NCBI GenBank assembly: GCA_964247055.1
Contig: OZ176050.1
Coordinates: forward strand, 14,074,001 to 14,138,000
Direction of reading: 5' to 3'
DNA length: 64,000 bases
Source of the DNA: Paragordius varius
Lineage: Eukaryota > Nematomorpha
Part shown: one piece after another, positions 11,191 to 21,836 of the stretch
How positions within the stretch are numbered: position 1 is the stretch's first letter
Layout: every line of letters starts with the position of its first letter
Position numbers and translations under genes: made by a program
The notes under the pieces: model-generated
Told to the model about the DNA's origin: nothing
Seen by the model: only the letters and a program-made list of their open reading frames with translations
Database searches by the model: none

Positions 11191-12200
11191 TTACTCCTAA
11201 TTTAATTTTAATTAAAATTTGATAATTTTTTAATCGCTTATAAAATTCTACATATTTATTTATAATATCCCTGTTTGATTCTATCATGTGAGCTATCCGA
11301 ATTAGTGACTAAGTATAAAAATAATCTAAATACACGAGAAGAATTTATAATCAAATTTCAACCAAAAGCAGGTTTACTTTAAACTCTGAGCTATAAACTA
11401 CCCCTTAGTGTCATCGCTAAAACTAAGCAGGACAATTTTTGATGATTATGTTCTAACAAAATAAATTTTTTACCTTATCATATCTTTTTTTCCAACAATT
11501 AACAAGTAACCATGAATGCAAATTATATATTTTTTAAAACTATTTTTATATATAATACAGTGATTACATCATCGAAGGGTATAAAATAACCTGATGAGAT
11601 ATTTCCGAGATCAAGGGTATCATGGTGCATTTGGTTTTGACTCTTATGAGTGATTTAAGAAAGTTTTTTACAATTTTGTGTGGGCTCCATATTAATAAAA
11701 TGACATCGCGCAAATACTTTCAAATAATTTTTGTTGGTGATTACTAGACACTTCATTCCAAAATATATCACTGAAATATATCATAAATTACAAAAGCATA
11801 ACATTATTTGCAAAAAATTCTGATTGTGGGCTCCAACAGTCCCAAATGTTATTGCTAATATGATAGTAGTCTTAAAATAACAAAAATGTGGGTGCGCCAT
11901 AAAAATTTTAAATATATGTTAAATTTCAGCATCAACTAAAAATATTTTTTTATTGCATAATTCTAAAAAATTGTATTATTTTGTGGAAGCTTACTTCATA
12001 TTATATTAAAGCATAATGGAAACGGTTTAAAAACGCTTTATAATATAATATGAATATGTTTTAGCTGAAAATTTCTATCGCCCTTTAGCAAAGCATTCGT
12101 TTGTCTTCAAATTAATGTTTGTTGAGTTTATGAAAATTGACCAACATCCTTATGCAAACGAACCTTTAAATTAAATTTCTGAGGCATTAGAAATGTTGAG
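11191..12200. other. intergenic, no recognised feature
   Basis: AT-rich sequence with no coding signal and no repeat that I could match elsewhere in the window. Confidence 0.4.
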
Positions 12201-14360
12201 CATCCTAAAATTATGTAAAAAAAGTGTTTTAATAATACAAAATACACCACCTTTTTATTTTCATCACTGTTAGATGTGAGTTAAATAAACGGTTTGCTTT
12301 AATTTTACCTTTAAAATAAAATGAATTTGTAAAAATCGTCGTCGAAGTAGTTTGACATGTTTTTTTTTTCTAGAACGAATTTTATGATATTTTGACTTAT
12401 TTATATAATTTTTATTAGAATAGAACAGGTCTTCTTAAACTTTTGTAATTCCTGACCCCATTTATGGTTGAGAGTTTCTTAACGACCCCAAGAAATTTAA
12501 AGAAGAATAAATTAATATTTTTTGATGATATATTTATTAAGTAACAATATACAAATGCTAAAATTTAAGGATTCCATACGTGAATGACAATATAATAATT
12601 AATTTGGCAAACGTATGAATATATTATTAACAAATAAAAAATTTATTAATAAAGCTTATATTTCGACCATGTTAGCATGATCTTGATCACAGTGGTGAGA
12701 ATGCATTTAATATATAAATTTAATTTGTTTTGAAACATAAAAAAGTCTAATATTGAAATTTGGACATGTTAAAGAAATGTTTTTATTATAGTTTCAAAAC
12801 ATAAGTGGATTCTTACCGTATTAATACTAATAGTTGGGTAGTAAATATCAAATTAAAGTTTACGTAAAAATTTAATGAGATGGATGTGCCTGTTTTTTAT
12901 TGCATAAAAAATCAAATCTTGATGAAATGTTTGAAACTGCTAGACGTATGTCCTCTTTAACATTTTTTTTCGCTGAACGATATTGGTTTAATGTGTGTTA
13001 AAGCTAAGAAAGTAACTTCACATAAATATGTGGTGTTGAATGGCAGAAGTACATTTAGGCCATATCGGCGAATGTGGGAAATTCAGTTCTAGGTCCAATC
13101 CAGAATTCAGTCAAGGGCTTTATTTTAAATCGTAGTTTTAAGTTCTTACGAGAAGTCAGCAAATTCCTCTTGAGCTTTAAGTGGCAAATGATCAATCTCA
13201 CTTAAGCCAATCCAAAACGGCTTTTGAATCCAAACTATTTTTTGCATAGCAAATATAAAATATGTCCGGACACAGTTTGGATAGCCACAAGTCATTTTAA
13301 AAAAGGCAGCGAATTCACATTTTCTTTCAGTTAAAAATTCGATCCCTTTGTAAACGATAATCTTTTTCAACTTGACCTCTTGACAACCCATCTTACTTCT
13401 GCATGTAATAACAAAGTTTTGTAGTTGGAATCCGTATCCTCACAGAGATTAGAAAATAAGCGACTGTTAAGGGCACTCTTAATAATAAGACCTTATCAGC
13501 ATCCTGAAGCACATCATTAAATTCTGGTGCTAATTTCTATGCTGCAAGAGCCTCTCGGTGAATAAGGCAATGAGTAAAGTTAGAAGAACCGCTTTTTGGA
13601 GTAATAATTACCATAAAAACCTTTTTTTTATGTCATACAAGAAATGTAGTTGATGATAATTGTTATAAAAACTTGAGAAATATTTAAAACTATTTATTAA
13701 AACACAATAAAAAACAAAATCTTAAATCGATGAATGTCTTGCAACTTGTATTTTACTAACACTAACACTTTCACCGATATAAAAATAAATTTTTTTAATT
13801 GGCTGGTGCTAGATCCAATATACGAGTATAAATGGAATTTTTTTTAACTAATTCGAAATAACATGCCATTCGTTCACAATCATACAATGGCTAAATGAAA
13901 ATAACACGAGAAATGTTTATATAGTTTCTTCGAAATAACACTTAGAAATTTTGTTGATAATATTTATCAGGATTATTTTGGTTTTAAGAGATTGACAAAT
14001 ATAAACATTTTTAAAATTTTCTATAACATCTTCTGATTTATATTAAATTTAGACAAGATATTATAATGATCGGTATAGAAATGCTGGTATAAACAGTTCC
14101 GAACCAGAAGTATTTATGATATATTTATCTAAGATAATTTTTAATTTTCTTTATTATAATAATTTTACAAGTTAAAATAATTATTTGTTAAACTGTATTT
14201 ATCACTCGCGACCCCAAATGGGGTCGCGACTCATAGTTTAAGATGGATTAGAAGCATAAATTTAAATTCAAACCGTTTCTTTCATTAGTTTTTTTATAAA
14301 TATTAATTTAAATTTAGTCTGGTGTATTACCCCAATAATCGAAGTGATAATGTACCTTTC
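12200..14360. repeat. TTAACACTT-family MITE copy split by a hAT element
   Basis: Left part about 12200-12425 (gttagatgtgagttaaataaa ... tttttattagaatagaa) and right part 14245-14360 (agaagcataaatttaaatt ... taccccaat) form one MITE copy. It is interrupted exactly where the intact copy reads ttattaggatagaagcataaa. Confidence 0.6.
12426..14244 (-). mobile_element. hAT transposon relic (ZBED/SCAND3-like transposase fragments)
   Basis: Inverted ends (caggtcttcttaaac ... gtttaagat) each lead into gaccccattt.gg words. On the minus strand, between about 13620 and 13120, a decayed transposase shows the typical hAT string: LIHREALA, then FNDVLQDADKV, TKLCYYMQ and LSLKAQEEF-like segments in several frames. 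The flanks (gaatagaa and ggattagaa) look like an imperfect 8-bp target duplication, as expected for hAT. It is non-functional. Confidence 0.7.
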
Positions 14361-14544
14361 AACAAAATTTTACTAATAATTAAATTTTCAAAAAATATGC
14401 CATTTAAAATATATTTTTAATTGATATTTAAAATTTTTATCGATTCTGGCGTTTAAGCGTTTATGTTTAGAATACAATTTCGGGAGGCCAAAATGGGACT
14501 TTCGGAGCCCAAATTTAATTTAAATTTTTTGAAAATATGATTTA

Positions 14545-14720
14545 TTATTATGATTTAAGTGATATTTTTGAATGAACCCTCTAGTCGCCAAAAAATTTTA
14601 TTTAAAATGGCGCAAATTTTGCCATTATCTGATATGAAGCACTATCATAAAAGTAATATTCTCAAATCACTTTTAAGGGACAAACCCAAAATCGTGGTAC
14701 TTTTTCCTATCAGAAAACAT
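14545..14720. repeat. dispersed repeat shared with 90-260
   Basis: Resembles 90-260 over about 170 bp. Class unknown. Confidence 0.4.
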
Positions 14721-14764
14721 ATATTTCATCTTAGTATTTTTTTGGAGGCACTATGTATATTTTA

Positions 14765-15427
14765 GTGAAATGACTTGGTCAGTGACTATTTATTTTTTGA
14801 CCATGGTCATAACAGCTGTTTTTTGCAAAATTGCTGGTAAATTTTTGAAAGAGTAATACTAAGATTTTATTGTTTTTTAAAATATTTTTTTTTAAAAAAT
14901 ATAAATTAAATATTAAAATATGCTTATTTAACAATATAAATTTGTTAAACATGCATGGTTATAACATTAGCGTTTAAGCATATCCAGTAATTTCGAAAAA
15001 CAAAACAATCAAGAACTTCAAAATATGCAATTATTCCATATATGTAAACCAATAAAATGAAAATCATTTTATAAATTGAATATTACAATGATGAAAGAAA
15101 GTATAAAACAAACTAGATAAAATTTCATTAAATACACAGTGTCAAAAGCAATGTATTCAAAGATTTGGAAGGCCACAATGTGACAAAATTTATTTGAAAA
15201 CAAAATTCTAATTATATTTGATTGAAATATTTGTAAATAATAAATATAAAAAAAAATGAATACCAAACTTTTTAGAAAAACTATGTCATTATTAGTGAAA
15301 CGCAAGTGTCGTAGAACATTAACTCCACAAGCCAATATCGCATGATATTTACTTAATTAAAAGTGGTCATGACCATTGTCTGACTTGACCAAACTTTCTT
15401 GAAAAAGCAGTCAAATGCACAACCCTA
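14765..15427. repeat. non-autonomous hAT-like element (about 660 bp)
   Basis: The right end gtgcatttgactg...reads inward from cacaaccctag. The body matches 51214-51853 along most of its length (ttaacaatata, catatccagtaatttcgaaaa, gtcattattagt, aagtggtcatgacc). CTAGGGTTGTGC-like ends are typical of hAT families. No reading frame. Confidence 0.65.
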
Positions 15428-15548
15428 GATATAACTCTTTTTGGTTCTTTAAGATAACACCTATTTCACGCTAATTTAGCCATAATGTGCGAGCGCTAAA
15501 TACATTGTCAAATATAGTTTATAGATTTAAGCTAATATTTTCGCACGT

Positions 15549-17562
15549 TTAACACTTGGATACAACGCCTTCATTTCAGTCCTTCGATTCAAATTGGGGT
15601 GGTTAGATACCCCAAGCTTGCTTTAAATTAAATATTTTAAAAATATGGAATAATTTGAAATCATGGCAAAGGTTTACACCGCACATTAAGAAACCGAAAA
15701 GGAAAAAAAATCATTCAAAAATACTTGATATTACTTATTCAGAGGCTATACCCAAAGGTAAAATTAGCCAACATGACATGTGTACATAAGCTAAATGTTA
15801 AAATAATGCAAATTGTTGAATGTGATTTTAATAAAAAGGAAAACTTAGTTGTATGTTTACCATCAAATAACGATATTTTGCAAAATTGCTGTAAAAAAGG
15901 CCTACAATTTTTTAGAGATACTTTGATTTATGTGAATATTAGAGAAGCATAAATTTTATTTTGGAACCATTTTTTTTAGTAATTTTTTTAAACAACTTAA
16001 AATTGTGTGGGTGTTAAGTTGTAAGAAGGGGATATAATATAAGAAATGTGAAATGAACTGAACTGCAATATTTATTTGGTTTTTTAAGGTGTCTATATAG
16101 CAATTTTAACTGTCCATGATTTGCATTATATCAATAAAATTTCAAGTAACAAAGATTGTATATTTACATATAACACAAAAAATATAAAAAATAATACAAT
16201 TCAAATAAGGGTTAAAGTTATAATATATAACCAAGGTATATGTATTTCACATTTGCATGTACACAGAAAATTATGATATAAAAATAAAGTATCTTTCAGA
16301 TTTGCATAACATCACTTCCCCCTTAAGAGAACCCGACCGGCTTCCGCCGAATTCTCTCGGGGTAACGACGCTCGTGCGGATTTTCATTGATTTTGTCATT
16401 ATTGCTATTATGTTATTATTATCCATAATGTTACCATTAATATTAGTATTGTCGTGATCACTATCATTACTATTGTTTGAGTGACCGGTGTCGTGGGTGT
16501 GTCGACGAATCTTAGTTTGAAAGATAACATTCTATGTTAGGTGTGTCGACGTGTTTCTTTTGTTCTCTGCCTGCCACCCTAGACCATTCCTTTGAAACTG
16601 ATCCAGGCGCACTGATATACTATGGGCGCTGTAACGTAACAGTGTCCTTTTGTAACTGACACATCCTCTTATTGTTGAAATCGTCGAGGTGTAGCTTTAA
16701 CTCGGCCTGGGGAGGTAGGCGTCTTACCGATCAATCTTATTACAAGTTTGTCCGCGCCAATCTTACTTACCCATCCATCAGTTGTTGAATGATGTGGGAG
16801 TCCTCCCCAGCCATTTGTTGATAATGATTTCAAAGTTGCTATAGATTATTAGCCCGTTCGCTTTCAGTGCAATGGCGGTTGAACATATTTTTGGCAGTGT
16901 TTTTTTTCTACATTAGCGAAGTGGTTGGGTTTTCCGCATTTGCAATTGCGGTTCCAGGCGGGACATTTGTTTGGCCCATGAACACTCCCATAACCCTTGC
17001 GCGAATGTGTCAGAGGTTGATTGTTGTGAAAAAATTATTACCATTGTTCTAATTGGTATTATCATTAGATTTTTTACTGGACATGCTGGTGATATTGGCA
17101 ATTGACATTGTCATGGTTGTGGAACTTTGGACTCTAACTCCCCATCCGAGTTTGGAACCCGGAGGTTCCACTGTTGTGTTAGATTAGTTGTTAGATTAGT
17201 TCGATACTCGAATTGCCACCAGTTGTTAACTTGTAGATAAGAGATAATAAAATAAAAATGTGAAATGAACTGAACTGCAATATTTATTTGGTTTTTTAAG
17301 GTGTCTATATAGCAATTTTAACTGTCCATGATTTGCATTATATCAATAAAATTTCAAGTAACAAAGATTGTATATTTACATATAACACAAAAAATATAAA
17401 AAATAATACAATTCAAATAAGGGTTAAAGTTATAATATATAACCAAGGTATATGTATTTCACATTTGCATGTACACAGAAAATTATGATATAAAAATAAA
17501 GTATCTTTCAGATTTGCATAACAGTGGGGTATTTAGATAACCAATTTGAATCGAAGTGTTAA
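15549..17562. repeat. TTAACACTT-family MITE split by an LTR element
   Basis: Left part 15549-16011 begins ttaacacttggatacaac. Right part 17524-17562 ends ttgaatcgaagtgttaa. An LTR element (16012-17523) lies between, flanked on both sides by gtggg. The host MITE is thus older than the LTR element. Confidence 0.8.
16012..17523 (-). mobile_element. Ty3/Gypsy LTR-element fossil, internally deleted
   Basis: Two 300-bp LTRs (16012-16311 and 17224-17523, TGTTAA...CATAACA) flank about 0.9 kb of internal DNA. A 5-bp target duplication gtggg borders the element. A primer-binding-like TGGTGGC lies inside the right LTR and a purine tract inside the left LTR, so it reads on the minus strand. The internal part keeps a Gag zinc-knuckle segment related to that of the element at 55816-58904, and lacks pol. 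Apart from their first ~35 bp the LTRs look identical, so it is fairly young. It is broken and non-autonomous. Confidence 0.82.
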
Positions 17563-17614
17563 TGAATGTTTTAATATTACGATACCATATAAATTATTGC
17601 ACATATATTAAGCC

Positions 17615-17986
17615 ATGTGTAAAATAAATTTACATAGAATGCCATTCTTAACCACATATTCGGGAGAAGCTAATATTGATCAATATTTTTTACCGCTAAT
17701 TGAAATTTTAGATCCCAAAAAATCATTATATAGATCTACTTTCAGGTACTTAATAGTTAATTTTAGAGGGCGCTTATTACATGGCAAACAAATAGATAAT
17801 GAAAGTTTGGGAAAGGAAAAATCCTTACGCATTTTTGCGTTATCTGACAAAAATGATTCAATAGAATGTTCAATAAAACCAATAGAATCTTTTATTCATT
17901 GGGAATGGGATATCACTCCAAATCTAGAACAAAATTATTCCAATATAACTGATTGGATGGATCTCATGAATATTATTCATAAATAA
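17615..17986 (+). CDS. RNASEH2C: ribonuclease H2 subunit C-like protein
   Basis: Single-exon frame of 123 aa (human 164). It starts MCKINLHRMPF, like the conserved beta-strand HLLPF of the family. It carries NFRGRLLHGKQI, matching the family core SFRGRCLRGEEV, and a C-terminal W...P...W...IH pattern (HWEWDITPN ... WMDLMNIIH) like LWGLETIPG...WPSLAAAIH. Subunit C with subunit B forms the scaffold for catalytic subunit A, which removes ribonucleotides from DNA and cuts RNA-DNA hybrids in the nucleus. A MITE ends 53 bp before the ATG, so the promoter is probably MITE-adjacent. The stop overlaps an AATAAA. Assignment rests on short motifs. Confidence 0.65.
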   Translation: MCKINLHRMPFLTTYSGEANIDQYFLPLIEILDPKKSLYRSTFRYLIVNFRGRLLHGKQIDNESLGKEKSLRIFALSDKNDSIECSIKPIESFIHWEWDITPNLEQNYSNITDWMDLMNIIHK

Positions 17987-18029
17987 ATTTATTTTATAAA
18001 TTATTCATATATAATAATCATATTTTAAA

Positions 18030-18722
18030 TTAAAAACATCTGCGGGGTGGATATAAATTAGATATAGGACTAGGGGAAAATGTATTGCTATGATGACTCC
18101 CATTATGTTTTGTATTGCAATTGGGCTGTGGAGATGCGTAATACTGATTAGAATCTTCAAAAAATACGGAATTGTGTTTAACACTAGATGGGGGAATAAG
18201 ATCGAACTCTTGAGAATACTTTTGACTATCGTGTGTTGAATGAGGCATATCAAAAAATTTTAGTGTGTCATAATAGGGAGTAATTGAATTTTTGTTGCAA
18301 TTTTGATGATCAGGATAAAGAGTCCAAATATCTGGACTTGCCTGTATAAATGGTAATGATTGTTGGGATGATTGGGAAGGTACTCCATTAAAAATTTCGG
18401 GCGGTGTTTCCTAAAAATTTTATTTACGATTGTACTTTAATATGGGAATAGCATGGGGTGTGATATTCATTTGATGCATTTTGATCTGGAATGTCGATAT
18501 GTGTCGAATTATTGGCAAAAACAAAGGAATATTTGGATTTAAAATGAGAAATTTTATAATTTCGATAATCTTTTTAATTAAAAAAACAAACCATATGTAT
18601 CGCATATATTATCAAGCCCTTTACTTATTTCCTCAGCCCAACCATTTAATTCGTTTTCTTCTGATGATTTTTCGGTTAATTTCAGTCTGAAATATAAAAA
18701 AAATAAACTTTTTTCTCGCCAT
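18030..18722 (-). CDS. unrecognised 207-aa protein, four exons with micro-introns
   Basis: Exons 18722-18709, 18686-18592, 18569-18436 and 18410-18030, separated by introns of 22, 22 and 25 nt, each GT...AG and all in phase. The product begins MARKKLKLTEKSSEENELNG, has a short acidic/charged N-terminus, and a long Ser/Asn/Pro/Tyr-rich tail (for example TPPEIFNG, SPDIWTLYP, DLIPPSSV) ending PPRRCF. There is no membrane segment and no domain I recognise; low-complexity composition suggests a regulatory or adaptor protein. It runs tail to tail with the RNase H2C gene, with only 43 nt between the two stop codons. Without the three short introns no frame continues across these segments. Confidence 0.62.
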
Positions 18723-20125
18723 GCTTTTACATATTCATGCGTGGTTATAAGCACATGTTTGTAAATTTTGAATCAATCTAATGTAAAAATCTTTAACACT
18801 TGGATACAATACATTTAATTCAGTTTTCGTTTTATGGGGTAGCTGGTGATTTAGCCTTGTTCAAAATCAAATTTAAAAAATACTAAATACATAATGACGC
18901 GATGACATATGGATGTTGTTTTATACAGAGCTAAATCATAATAATTACTATTTTATTTATTTCAATTAAAAGTAAATCATTGTTCCTCTGTATTAGATAA
19001 ATATATTTTTTCCAGTTTTGTAACCTCTAAAGGCTAAAACTGGGACACCTTTAAAACACGAATCAACTGATTTTAAAATCGAAAAATAAGTTTTTGTTGG
19101 TAAAATGTAATCTTCTTCTAACCTTTACATACATTTTCCCAATTTTATCTAATATAAATATGGATTTTTTTACATTTTTTTAAAAAATATGTTTTTATAA
19201 TGCGCCTAAAAGGGTAAAGAAATCAGGCCAAATATTCGGCTAAGTGTTTTTAAAATAAGTCGCTGAAGCTATCAAATAAAAATAATATCTGAAGATATTA
19301 GAAAACTTTTGAGAGCATATGGAATAGTGGTTTCAGGTTTCCAGTTAGTATCAGAGGCAAAAATTTTGTTTAAGCGCTTTTTTATCAGCAACTGGGAAGG
19401 ACTCTTCTATATGTAAAATATACCAGTATATAGTAACAACCATATGCTGAAACCTTTCGGAAAACTTATGTGGCTTGATATATTAAGAGGTTTGCACCGC
19501 TTTAAAGGAAATTTTTTTAGCATAATTACAATCAATCATATTAAATACGCCACCAAAAATTGTGTTAGGAGTAGTTTAATGTTATGTTAAAATAATATAT
19601 TAACCATTTAAAAAATGATAGTGTCCACCGAGTCCTAAAACGGAGCATGACAGAATGACACACTAAAAATATTTCTTAGATAAAACAATAATATACCATT
19701 TACAAATCAATTTCACCCTTGAATTATTCACCCTAAAAATGAATTGTGTGTTTTTGGGCTAATATAACTCATCATTTATAAGAAATATATTCTTATAACA
19801 TAGTTTATTTTTTCAGTATTATCTTAATATTAAACAATTTTATTTTTTAAAAAGATAGCGCTAATTTTCAATCGTAAAAAACACATATTTTTTTCAGGCC
19901 AAATTCGAATTGTTCTAGGGTGAATCTGAACTGTAAATGATATTTTTTAAATTAATGAAAAGGTATAACAAATTTTTTTACTCGGCCAATGATCTTTTTT
20001 TATTTTAAAAAGAAAATTGACAAAATAAAATTTATCATAAACAAAATTTTTTTTGTTAGTTTAATTGATTGTTGTGTTGCTCAAAACAATATACCAATCA
20101 TTAATTCACTATCAATTAACATAAT
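18723..20125. other. intergenic region with MITE remnants
   Basis: 18793-18870 is a TTAACACTT-family fragment (ttaacacttggatacaat). 19694-19942 is a fold-back MITE. The remainder, including 18871-19690, shows no gene. Confidence 0.5.
19694..19942. repeat. fold-back MITE (21-bp-unit family)
   Basis: Starts taccatttacaaatcaatttcaccc and ends gggtgaatctgaactgtaaatgata. Fewer 21-bp units than other copies. Confidence 0.65.
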
Positions 20126-20479
20126 ATGAACTTGAAACATGAATTACTACAAATTTTACATCCGAAAAATTCTTTGGCCAAATATATAAATGATGATGAA
20201 ATCTATAAAAAAACTTCTGATTTTAAATATACCGTATCGACACCTTTAATTAAAGCGTATAAAGAGACTATGACAACAAATATTTTAAATAAAGCTGCAC
20301 CTATAAAAAAGAAAAAATCGAAAATATCCATAGAAATCAGTCGACAAAAATCTAAACTTCTAGCTTTCCACAATTCCAAAATCCGGCCTAATATTCTTAA
20401 ATATACGCAAGGTAATATACATTTTGCCACAAAGGGGATTATGAAATATTATAATGATAAATGTATTTTCCAGTCATAA
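20126..20479 (+). CDS. RRP15-like ribosomal RNA processing protein
   Basis: Single-exon frame of 117 aa. The pattern MTTNILNKAAPIKKKK resembles the RRP15 core (AMAKVLNKKTP...). The later RQKSKLLAFHNSKIRPNIL...FATKGIMKYYN parallels RDKRLEWEMMCRVKPDVV...IATRGVVQLFNAV. RRP15 acts in nucleoli during early assembly of the large ribosomal subunit. The protein is much shorter than vertebrate RRP15 (about 280 aa), lacking the acidic N-terminus and the C-terminal tail; the yeast-like core domain is about this size. Missing exons cannot be excluded. Match is by eye only. Confidence 0.5.
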   Translation: MNLKHELLQILHPKNSLAKYINDDEIYKKTSDFKYTVSTPLIKAYKETMTTNILNKAAPIKKKKSKISIEISRQKSKLLAFHNSKIRPNILKYTQGNIHFATKGIMKYYNDKCIFQS

Positions 20480-20814
20480 TCCAAAAACATTAATAACTAT
20501 ATATATTTAAATGGTTCGTTTATGCGTATATCGACATGAAATTATCGATATTAAAAAGTTTAACGTGCCCTAATCATATAAACCATATTGAAAACTAATT
20601 AAGACTATTAGTATTATTAGGGTTAGAAATTTGAGACAAATCGATAAATTAGGACTAAACGGTTTATGCATTCATATACTATTGTTGTAAAAATGTTTCA
20701 AATAAGATAATCCACCTTGATACCCTATATACAATTACATTTAATATATATTACACTGAACGAAAAAGGATGTTTTTAACAACAATTATTTAGTTATATA
20801 ATATTAACATTTAG
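20480..20814. other. short intergenic stretch or unresolved 5' exons
   Basis: Between the RRP15-like stop and the next open frame. An ATG frame from 20511 (start MVRLCVYRHEIIDIKK) could be a first exon of the membrane-protein gene, but no unique combination of GT...AG steps links it to 20815. Confidence 0.35.
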
Positions 20815-21654
20815 CCAAAATATACATATCTTTGTGTAATCCATCGATTATTTATACTAGTTCGCACGTTAAGTGACCAAGAGTATGGACGATACATTGA
20901 AGGAGAAACACCCATACTAATACATATTCCGACTATGGGATACCCGATTACCATTTGCCCACCTCTAATGTTTGCAGCACAACCAGTAGGCAGATATCAT
21001 TCAAGTTATGCCTTTATGCTTAGAGAAGAAAATGCACGTTTCTTAAGGCCCATCCTGTGGTTTTTATTGGTGTTACTAATTCTATTTCTTTTGTGTTATT
21101 GCTTTTGTCATTGTTGTGGCCTATGGGTTCGCCAAGATGATGGTCGCCGTAAAAATGGTGTTTCCAACAAAAATTTAGGACTCGTGCAGAAATGGCTACT
21201 AAATTTTGTACATCCACAAAATGTTCACAAGTGTGATTCAAATTTGGCATGCTGGTGTATTCAAAAAGACAAGGAAGAATCCAATCAAATAATAAGGAAA
21301 AGTTCAATTAATTACCCATTTTCTAATCAATATCAACCGTCAGCAATGTACTCTAAATCCAACATGGACAAATCTGCTGCCAATGATACCATTAGCATTA
21401 GTTCGGATGTATATTTCATGCCTCAAAGAAATTTATTTTCGCCCAAACGTAAAACCAGTTTAATGCGGGAGAATTATGATTTGGAAAATGGGACACGAAA
21501 TGAAAAATTTACCCAACCAACATATGAAAGAATGGCAAGAGAAAAAAGTAAATCAAATTCGGTAAGGGCCGGTGTTCAACCCTTTCGCCCATCCTTCGGG
21601 CCAAAAAATGATGTTTCCGAAGTAGAAAGTATAAAAACGCTTACACCTTCATAA
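20815..21654 (+). CDS. unrecognised single-pass membrane protein, last exon
   Basis: The frame is open from an acceptor-like ttag at 20811-20814 to the TAA at 21652-21654 (279 aa). The first in-frame Met is at 20935, giving 239 aa. An extracellular-type segment (EGETPILIHIP ... RYHSSYAFMLREEN) precedes a strong membrane helix (PILWFLLVLLILFLLCY) and a cysteine cluster (CYCFCHCCGLW), which could be palmitoylated. A cytoplasmic tail of about 170 residues follows, rich in Ser, Asn and Lys. Open sequence without Met upstream implies earlier exons. A 22-nt intron (20861-20882) is an alternative reading. AATAAA at 21711. I cannot name a family. Confidence 0.6.
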   Translation, partial: PKYTYLCVIHRLFILVRTLSDQEYGRYIEGETPILIHIPTMGYPITICPPLMFAAQPVGRYHSSYAFMLREENARFLRPILWFLLVLLILFLLCYCFCHCCGLWVRQDDGRRKNGVSNKNLGLVQKWLLNFVHPQNVHKCDSNLACWCIQKDKEESNQIIRKSSINYPFSNQYQPSAMYSKSNMDKSAANDTISISSDVYFMPQRNLFSPKRKTSLMRENYDLENGTRNEKFTQPTYERMAREKSKSNSVRAGVQPFRPSFGPKNDVSEVESIKTLTPS

Positions 21655-21710
21655 CAAAAAACATTTATCATTTTACATAATATATCGCTAGTTTACCTTT
21701 TATAGAGCCT

Positions 21711-21716
21711 AATAAA
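21711..21716 (+). terminator. polyadenylation signal of the membrane-protein gene
   Basis: AATAAA 57 nt after the stop. Confidence 0.5.
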
Positions 21717-21796
21717 TCGATAAAATGGTAAAAAACCAAATTTAATATATTATAAAGCAAGGTATCCAACACAAATGATTTCACGGGCCGCATTTG

Positions 21797-21798
<2 letters not shown>

Positions 21799-21834
<36 letters not shown>
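21799..21834. repeat. (TA)n microsatellite at the LINE 3' end
   Basis: About 18 TA units directly adjoin the 3' end of the LINE. A cgggccgcatttg word just outside (21783-21795) looks like a hAT-element end. Confidence 0.85.

Positions 21835-21836
<2 letters not shown>

Noticed and set aside
16312-17223. GC-richer island that might be a promoter or CpG island
   Set aside because: It is the internal region of an LTR element flanked by two matching LTRs.
18411-18427. A 17-nt intron in the unrecognised gene
   Set aside because: It would put exon 4 out of frame; the 25-nt choice (18411-18435) keeps frame and is more plausible.
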